Source of the DNA: Christensenella sp. UBA1214
GTDB lineage: Bacteria; Bacillota; Clostridia; Christensenellales; CAG-138
Length of the DNA stretch: 17,026 bases
Reading direction: 5' to 3'
Assembly: GCA_002309375.1 (NCBI GenBank)
Contig: DBXK01000037.1
Location: forward strand, 41,168 to 58,193
Shown: positions 12,908-17,026 of the stretch, piece after piece
How the letters are laid out: every line of letters starts with the position of its first letter
Position numbering within the stretch: position 1 is the first letter of the stretch
The notes under the pieces: model-generated
What the model saw: the letters and a program-made list of their open reading frames with translations, nothing else
Database searches by the model: none
What the model was told of the DNA's origin: nothing
Position numbers and translations under genes: made by a program

Positions 12908-15691
12908 TCAGCTCACCTTCTTCAGCACGACGGACTCGTTAACGCCAACGCCGATCGAGCCGGAAACGGGCCCGTAAACATCGCGAACATTCGAATAGAC
13001 GATCTCCCAGCTGCCGTCCAGTTCAACGGTCTCGCCGGTGATCGAATGCAGCACAAGGTAATCGCCGACGCTGTAGCTGATATTTCCCTTGTCGAATACG
13101 ACATCCGCGAGCTTTTCGCCGATCTCCTGCCTTGTTCCGAGGCGGAATTCCGCGGTGCTCCTTCTGAAGGCGATCAGCTCCTTCGTCTTTTCGAAAACAT
13201 CCCGATGCTCGATCTTCAGCGAATAATCCATGACGTTGATGAAATCGCCGACGTTATAGGAATTGCCGGAGTATTTGCCCGTCGTTTCATCGAGCTTGCT
13301 GCGCATGAACTCCTCGCCCTCCTGGATGAACGGCACGCCCTGCGCAAGGAAAACGATCGCATCCGCCTGCGTATACGCGCCGAAGAGACGATCCTCGTTC
13401 ATGGTCTGGATCAGCTGATCGTAGAGGGTGTAGTTGTCATGGCAGGAAACATAATTGAGCACAAGGTTCGGGTCGATGTTCTGGGTTTTGATCGTTCCCT
13501 CGGAGAATACGCCCGAAATGCACATGGCGATGACGGATGCATCCGCCGAAAGGCCCTGAACATAGCCTGTGCCGGGGCCGTTGTCGCCGCGGACCGCGTT
13601 GCGGATCACGTCATTGAAGGCTCCTACGAGAACGCCGCTGCCGGAGAAATAATCCTGCGCAAGCGATTCCTGAACGGTCATCTGCTCGGAAAGCTTTGTG
13701 TCGCTCGTGCCGCTCTTGAGCTTCGTCGTGCCGCCGGCCCAGGGCTCGCCGTAGATCATGATCGAGGGATAGACCGCGCTGCAGTCCTTGTAGATATCAA
13801 TCATGGTCTGATTGTCGATCAAGCCCATAAGGTCGAAACGGAAGCCCGAAAGATGGTATTCGTCGATCCAGAATCTGCAGGATTCGCGGATGAATTTGTT
13901 GACCATGTATCTTTCGGAGGCAACCTCGTTGCCGCAGCCGGAGCCGTTATAGAATGCGCCGCTCGCCTTCGTGCGGTAGTAGTAATACGGAACGAGCAGG
14001 TTCAAATTGGAGTTTTCGGAGCTGCTCGTATGGTTGTAAACGACGTCCATGTTGATGGAAATGCCCGCCCGATGCATCGCCATCACCATCCGTTTGAATT
14101 CGATGATGCGGCAGAAGCCGTCGTACGGATCGGTCGAATAGCTGCCCTCGAGCACATTGTAATTCTGCGGATCATAACCCCAGTTGTAGTTCTCGGCGGA
14201 CATCGTATTGCCCGAAGTGCGCTCGTCAACGGAGGAATAATCATAGAACGGCTGAAGCTGAACATGCGTGATGCCGAGCTCGCGCATATGCGAAAGGCCC
14301 GTCGTGACGGTCACGCCGTCCTTTGTGTAAGCAGCATCCTGCGCAAGGCCGAGGAACTTGCCGCGGATGTTCTCGGGCAGGCCGCTCGTTTCGCTGATCG
14401 TCATATCCCTGACATGCGCTTCATAGATCACCGCGTCGACGGGACGGCCGCTGAACGGACGCGTATCCTCCGCCCAGCCGTCAATGCGCTTGTTCAGCCT
14501 TGTGAAATTGACCACCATGCCGCGGCGGCCGTTGACGCCCGCGCTCTTTGCATAGGGATCGACGACCTCATTGGTGCCCTTCGAATTGGTAACGACGTAG
14601 GTGTAGTACTTTCCGTCGAGATCGGCGGGAACAGTATATGAGAAGACGCCTTTTTCGGCCCGTTCCATCTCATAGGTCTGAACGGGATCCTTCTCCGCCT
14701 CGGGATCGCCGGAATCGTAAATGCGGAGCTCCATCTTCGAGCTCGTCGGCGCCCAGACCTTGAAGGTCGTTGCGGTGGGGTTCTCTTCGTTGTCAAAGGT
14801 CACGCCGAGATCGTCCCCGTCATATGCGTATTTTTCGTTGAATTCGGCTGTATCGTAATAATTTGTCATCATCAGTTCGACCTGATTGATCCATGAAGGA
14901 TCGAAGCGATAGCTGACCTTCACCGCGCTGCAAAGGTCGATCCCGTCCCCCTTGAGGAGGAGCTCGACCTTCTTGAGCGTCGTATCGTATTCCCCGAGTT
15001 CAAAATCGGTATAGGCTTCCCCGTCGACTTCGACTGTGAAGCGCGGGCGATACGGCTTGAACTCTTCGGAGATCGGCTTGAAATAAACGCTGATCGTCTT
15101 TTCATCGCGCAGCATCGCATAGCTGACGACCGAAGCGAGTGCGCTTTCCTGAGTATAGAATACCGTCGATTCGGTGGTCCGGACATAGACGTTCTGGATG
15201 CCGTCGGGCGTTTCCGCCTCGATATCGATCGAGCGGTCGCCATCCGGATCCTTCGACCAGGTATCCGTGCGGATGATGAAGCCGAGCTTCGTGATCTCCT
15301 TTCCTCCGGAGATCAGCTCGAGGTCGAGATCGGCATAGACGCCGTAATCGTCGTAGCCGGTGAATTCATATGCAGCGCCATTGCCGCCGTTGGTCATATC
15401 CCAGGCCCAAACGTTCCAGGGCTCATAGCAGCTCCGATCATTTTTGAAATCATCGGTGCGGCGATAATGCAGACGAATGAATTTCGTCGGTGCATTCGGG
15501 CGTGATGCATGGTCGACCTCATCCTTTGCGTATTTGCCGATCACGTCGCCCGCCGGCACCAGCTCTACCGGCTTGTCGTCCGGGCCTTCATCCTCCGCTG
15601 CTTCCTGCTCTTTGCCGCCGCAACCGGGAAGGAGCAGCGATGCAGCAAGCAGGAGCGCCAATAATACCGAGAACCATCTCTTCGTTTTCAT
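12908..15691 (-). CDS. pulA: Cell-surface lipoprotein type I pullulanase (GH13)
   Basis: A 927-residue debranching enzyme that hydrolyses alpha-1,6 bonds in pullulan, amylopectin and glycogen. A signal peptide ends in the lipobox LLPGC (Cys24), so it is anchored on the outer face of the membrane. A CBM41 starch-binding module follows at about 69-158 (FIRLHYRR, WNVWAW, KDPDGDRSID), then a linker domain, then CBM48 at about 292-375 (TFKVWAPTSSKMELRIY). The GH13 barrel begins near 410. The type I pullulanase signature YNWGYDP is at 502-508. The four conserved regions are DVVYNH (549-554), GFRFD with nucleophile Asp620, YGEPW with acid/base Glu649, and VSCHDN with Asp752. GGAGG lies six bases before the ATG, and the preceding amylase ends 12 bases upstream. 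No dockerin or cell-wall anchor is present. Confidence 0.96.
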   Translation of the reverse strand: MKTKRWFSVLLALLLAASLLLPGCGGKEQEAAEDEGPDDKPVELVPAGDVIGKYAKDEVDHASRPNAPTKFIRLHYRRTDDFKNDRSCYEPWNVWAWDMTNGGNGAAYEFTGYDDYGVYADLDLELISGGKEITKLGFIIRTDTWSKDPDGDRSIDIEAETPDGIQNVYVRTTESTVFYTQESALASVVSYAMLRDEKTISVYFKPISEEFKPYRPRFTVEVDGEAYTDFELGEYDTTLKKVELLLKGDGIDLCSAVKVSYRFDPSWINQVELMMTNYYDTAEFNEKYAYDGDDLGVTFDNEENPTATTFKVWAPTSSKMELRIYDSGDPEAEKDPVQTYEMERAEKGVFSYTVPADLDGKYYTYVVTNSKGTNEVVDPYAKSAGVNGRRGMVVNFTRLNKRIDGWAEDTRPFSGRPVDAVIYEAHVRDMTISETSGLPENIRGKFLGLAQDAAYTKDGVTVTTGLSHMRELGITHVQLQPFYDYSSVDERTSGNTMSAENYNWGYDPQNYNVLEGSYSTDPYDGFCRIIEFKRMVMAMHRAGISINMDVVYNHTSSSENSNLNLLVPYYYYRTKASGAFYNGSGCGNEVASERYMVNKFIRESCRFWIDEYHLSGFRFDLMGLIDNQTMIDIYKDCSAVYPSIMIYGEPWAGGTTKLKSGTSDTKLSEQMTVQESLAQDYFSGSGVLVGAFNDVIRNAVRGDNGPGTGYVQGLSADASVIAMCISGVFSEGTIKTQNIDPNLVLNYVSCHDNYTLYDQLIQTMNEDRLFGAYTQADAIVFLAQGVPFIQEGEEFMRSKLDETTGKYSGNSYNVGDFINVMDYSLKIEHRDVFEKTKELIAFRRSTAEFRLGTRQEIGEKLADVVFDKGNISYSVGDYLVLHSITGETVELDGSWEIVYSNVRDVYGPVSGSIGVGVNESVVLKKVS

Positions 15692-15703
15692 TACGGGCCT
15701 CCG

Positions 15704-17026
15704 TTAAAATCCTGTCATGTCGATGAACCCCTGCTTCAGGATATCGCCCTTGAAGTCGATGCTCTGCTTGAGCACGTTGGGATCCCAGTTGTTGAAATCG
15801 GTCACCTGATACCCTTTTTCGAATACGGCGAGCAGGAAGCCGTCCAGTCCGGTGGTATCCACGATCATAACGCCGTCGCGGATCTCGTAATCCTGGCTCC
15901 ACCTGCCCGGGCTCCAGCTCCAGATATAAAGCTCGTATTCGCCGTTCAGATACCGCTGATCGAGATTGATCAGATTGAATCCGCCTTCCATAAGCTCTGC
16001 CCTCGAATAGGTAAATGTTTGTTCAAAAGTGTTCTTTCCGCTGCGGACAACGACGGTCAGATCGACCTTGCCGTCCTTAACATTATCGGCGAGAGCAACT
16101 TCGGCACGGTCCGTGAAGACGTGCTTGTTCGAGGCTTCGCCGTTGAAATAATACCAGCTTTCCTCGCAGTTCTTCGTTTCGAGAACGATCGTTTTATCGC
16201 CCAGGAAGGTGCAGTCCCTCTCCGAAACCTCGATCTGCGGGTGCAGATCCTTCGAGCGGGTGAGCACCGCAAGCCCGTTCTCTTCGAACTGCACATGGGC
16301 AGTGTGATCTGCGACCACGATTTTTCTGCCCGTCAGCGAGTCATAATAATTGCCGTCCTCAAGGTGCGGGAGCGCGACCTCGACGGTTTTGCCGGCTTCC
16401 ACGTCGCCCACGTTCAATATGAGGGCTCCCTGATCGCCGGGTTTGATCTTTTCGTTGATGTAGCAGGTCCCGTCAACGGATTCATAGGATTCCGCATCGA
16501 AGAACCTGTTATGGAAGCGGTTGCTCACCGCGACATATTCGCTTTCAAATGCGTAGGAGCCGATCTGCCCCACGCTGAGTTCATCGGTCGGACGCGCCAG
16601 ATAGAGCCCTCCGAGGCCCTTCTTCGCGGCGATCACCGACCAGTATTTCGCAACGCGGACGTCGGAATAATGCGTGTTTGTGACAACGTATTCGTCATGG
16701 CTCTCCACCCAGGCGATCAGCTGGGACGCGTCATCTGTCTTCAGCGCCGCATTCAGGATTTTCTGCGGATCCTTTGACGCAAATGCGTTCTTAAACTGCG
16801 CCGCGTATCCGTCGTCTGTGATGCGCATGTACTGCGTATAATTCGAGAGGCTGCGGCCTGAAGGCACGTTCAGGATTTCCCCGTACACATACAGGTTCTT
16901 TCCGGTCTTCTCCTGATAATATTTCTTAGCCTTTTCAACGGTGTTTTCCCAGAAATCGCTGGGATAATCCGGGTCGCTGGATGTCTCCACGTGCTTGGCG
17001 GCGTCAAAGCGGAAACCGTCGATCCC
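15704..17026 (-). CDS. GH13 alpha-amylase-type glycosidase, C-terminal 440 residues (5' end outside window)
   Basis: The open frame fills the right edge exactly, so the N-terminus and signal peptide are not seen. Counting from the edge, the fragment opens at GFRFDAAKH with nucleophile Asp8, then YVYGE with acid/base Glu50 and VESHD with Asp111. These three catalytic residues in GH13 order indicate an active alpha-amylase-type enzyme. After the barrel and its C-terminal beta domain (to about 250), an Ig-like or chitobiase-type beta domain follows (about 255-345; ESWYYFNGE), and a last Trp-rich module (about 350-440; YELYIWSWSPGRW, FNNWDPNV) that may bind starch. The gene is 12 bases upstream of pulA in the same operon, so it should make maltodextrins for the importer. 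Exact product specificity cannot be read from the fragment. Confidence 0.92.
   Translation of the reverse strand, partial: GIDGFRFDAAKHVETSSDPDYPSDFWENTVEKAKKYYQEKTGKNLYVYGEILNVPSGRSLSNYTQYMRITDDGYAAQFKNAFASKDPQKILNAALKTDDASQLIAWVESHDEYVVTNTHYSDVRVAKYWSVIAAKKGLGGLYLARPTDELSVGQIGSYAFESEYVAVSNRFHNRFFDAESYESVDGTCYINEKIKPGDQGALILNVGDVEAGKTVEVALPHLEDGNYYDSLTGRKIVVADHTAHVQFEENGLAVLTRSKDLHPQIEVSERDCTFLGDKTIVLETKNCEESWYYFNGEASNKHVFTDRAEVALADNVKDGKVDLTVVVRSGKNTFEQTFTYSRAELMEGGFNLINLDQRYLNGEYELYIWSWSPGRWSQDYEIRDGVMIVDTTGLDGFLLAVFEKGYQVTDFNNWDPNVLKQSIDFKGDILKQGFIDMTGF

Noticed and set aside
12728..14641. Long open frame of 637 codons on the plus strand opposite the pullulanase and the PH-like gene
   Set aside because: It is antisense to the GH13 catalytic region, which has all four conserved regions; no motif or ribosome site supports it.
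1..17026. CRISPR arrays, insertion sequences, tRNA or rRNA genes, attachment sites
   Set aside because: No regularly spaced direct repeats, transposase motifs, tRNA-like cloverleaves or rRNA stretches were seen; no intergenic gap exceeds about 300 bases.

Overview
The window looks like chromosome from a GC-rich Gram-positive Clostridia-type bacterium, probably an uncultured gut Oscillospiraceae or Christensenellales relative. The support is strong AGGAGG ribosome sites, lipoprotein signal peptides, an ECF sigma/membrane-partner pair, a type I dockerin, and TTG-17-TATAAT-like promoters, most with an extended TGN -10. Taxonomy is an inference; there is no rRNA or other marker here.

Left part (1-1650, minus strand). 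A promoter at 1621-1649 drives a 206-residue protein with six scattered VY(A/G)(G/C)P motifs and a C-terminal zinc ribbon. Two bases later comes a radical SAM/SPASM enzyme that runs off the left edge. This pair is the most novel-looking part of the window: it resembles a multi-core peptide substrate with its radical SAM modifying enzyme, although the substrate role is unproven.

Middle part (1730-5340, plus strand). An ECF sigma factor with a TTG start overlaps by 4 bases a single-pass membrane protein, probably its anti-sigma or sensor partner, and a terminator follows. Next come galM (aldose 1-epimerase), whose promoter sits so close that the mRNA is probably leaderless, and a small secreted protein ending in a type I dockerin. 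A two-way terminator at 5292-5330 separates it from a convergent small membrane protein with a zinc ribbon.

Right part (5904-17026, minus strand). This is one long starch/maltodextrin operon. Read 5' to 3' on the minus strand it holds a GH13 alpha-amylase (only the C-terminal 440 residues lie in the window), a lipoprotein type I pullulanase (CBM41-CBM48-GH13), a small two-TM protein, a MalK-type ATPase with a 250-residue extra C-terminal part, an RDD membrane protein, a sugar-binding lipoprotein, and MalF-like and MalG-like permeases. A strong hairpin terminator at 5904-5942 ends it. Junctions are 1-52 bases or overlap, with no clear internal promoter or terminator. The logic is to cut starch and alpha-1,6 branches at the cell surface, catch the oligosaccharides on the lipoprotein, and import them with the ATP-driven permease. 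GalM (anomer conversion) and the dockerin protein (possible docking to a surface complex) are nearby but are transcribed separately.
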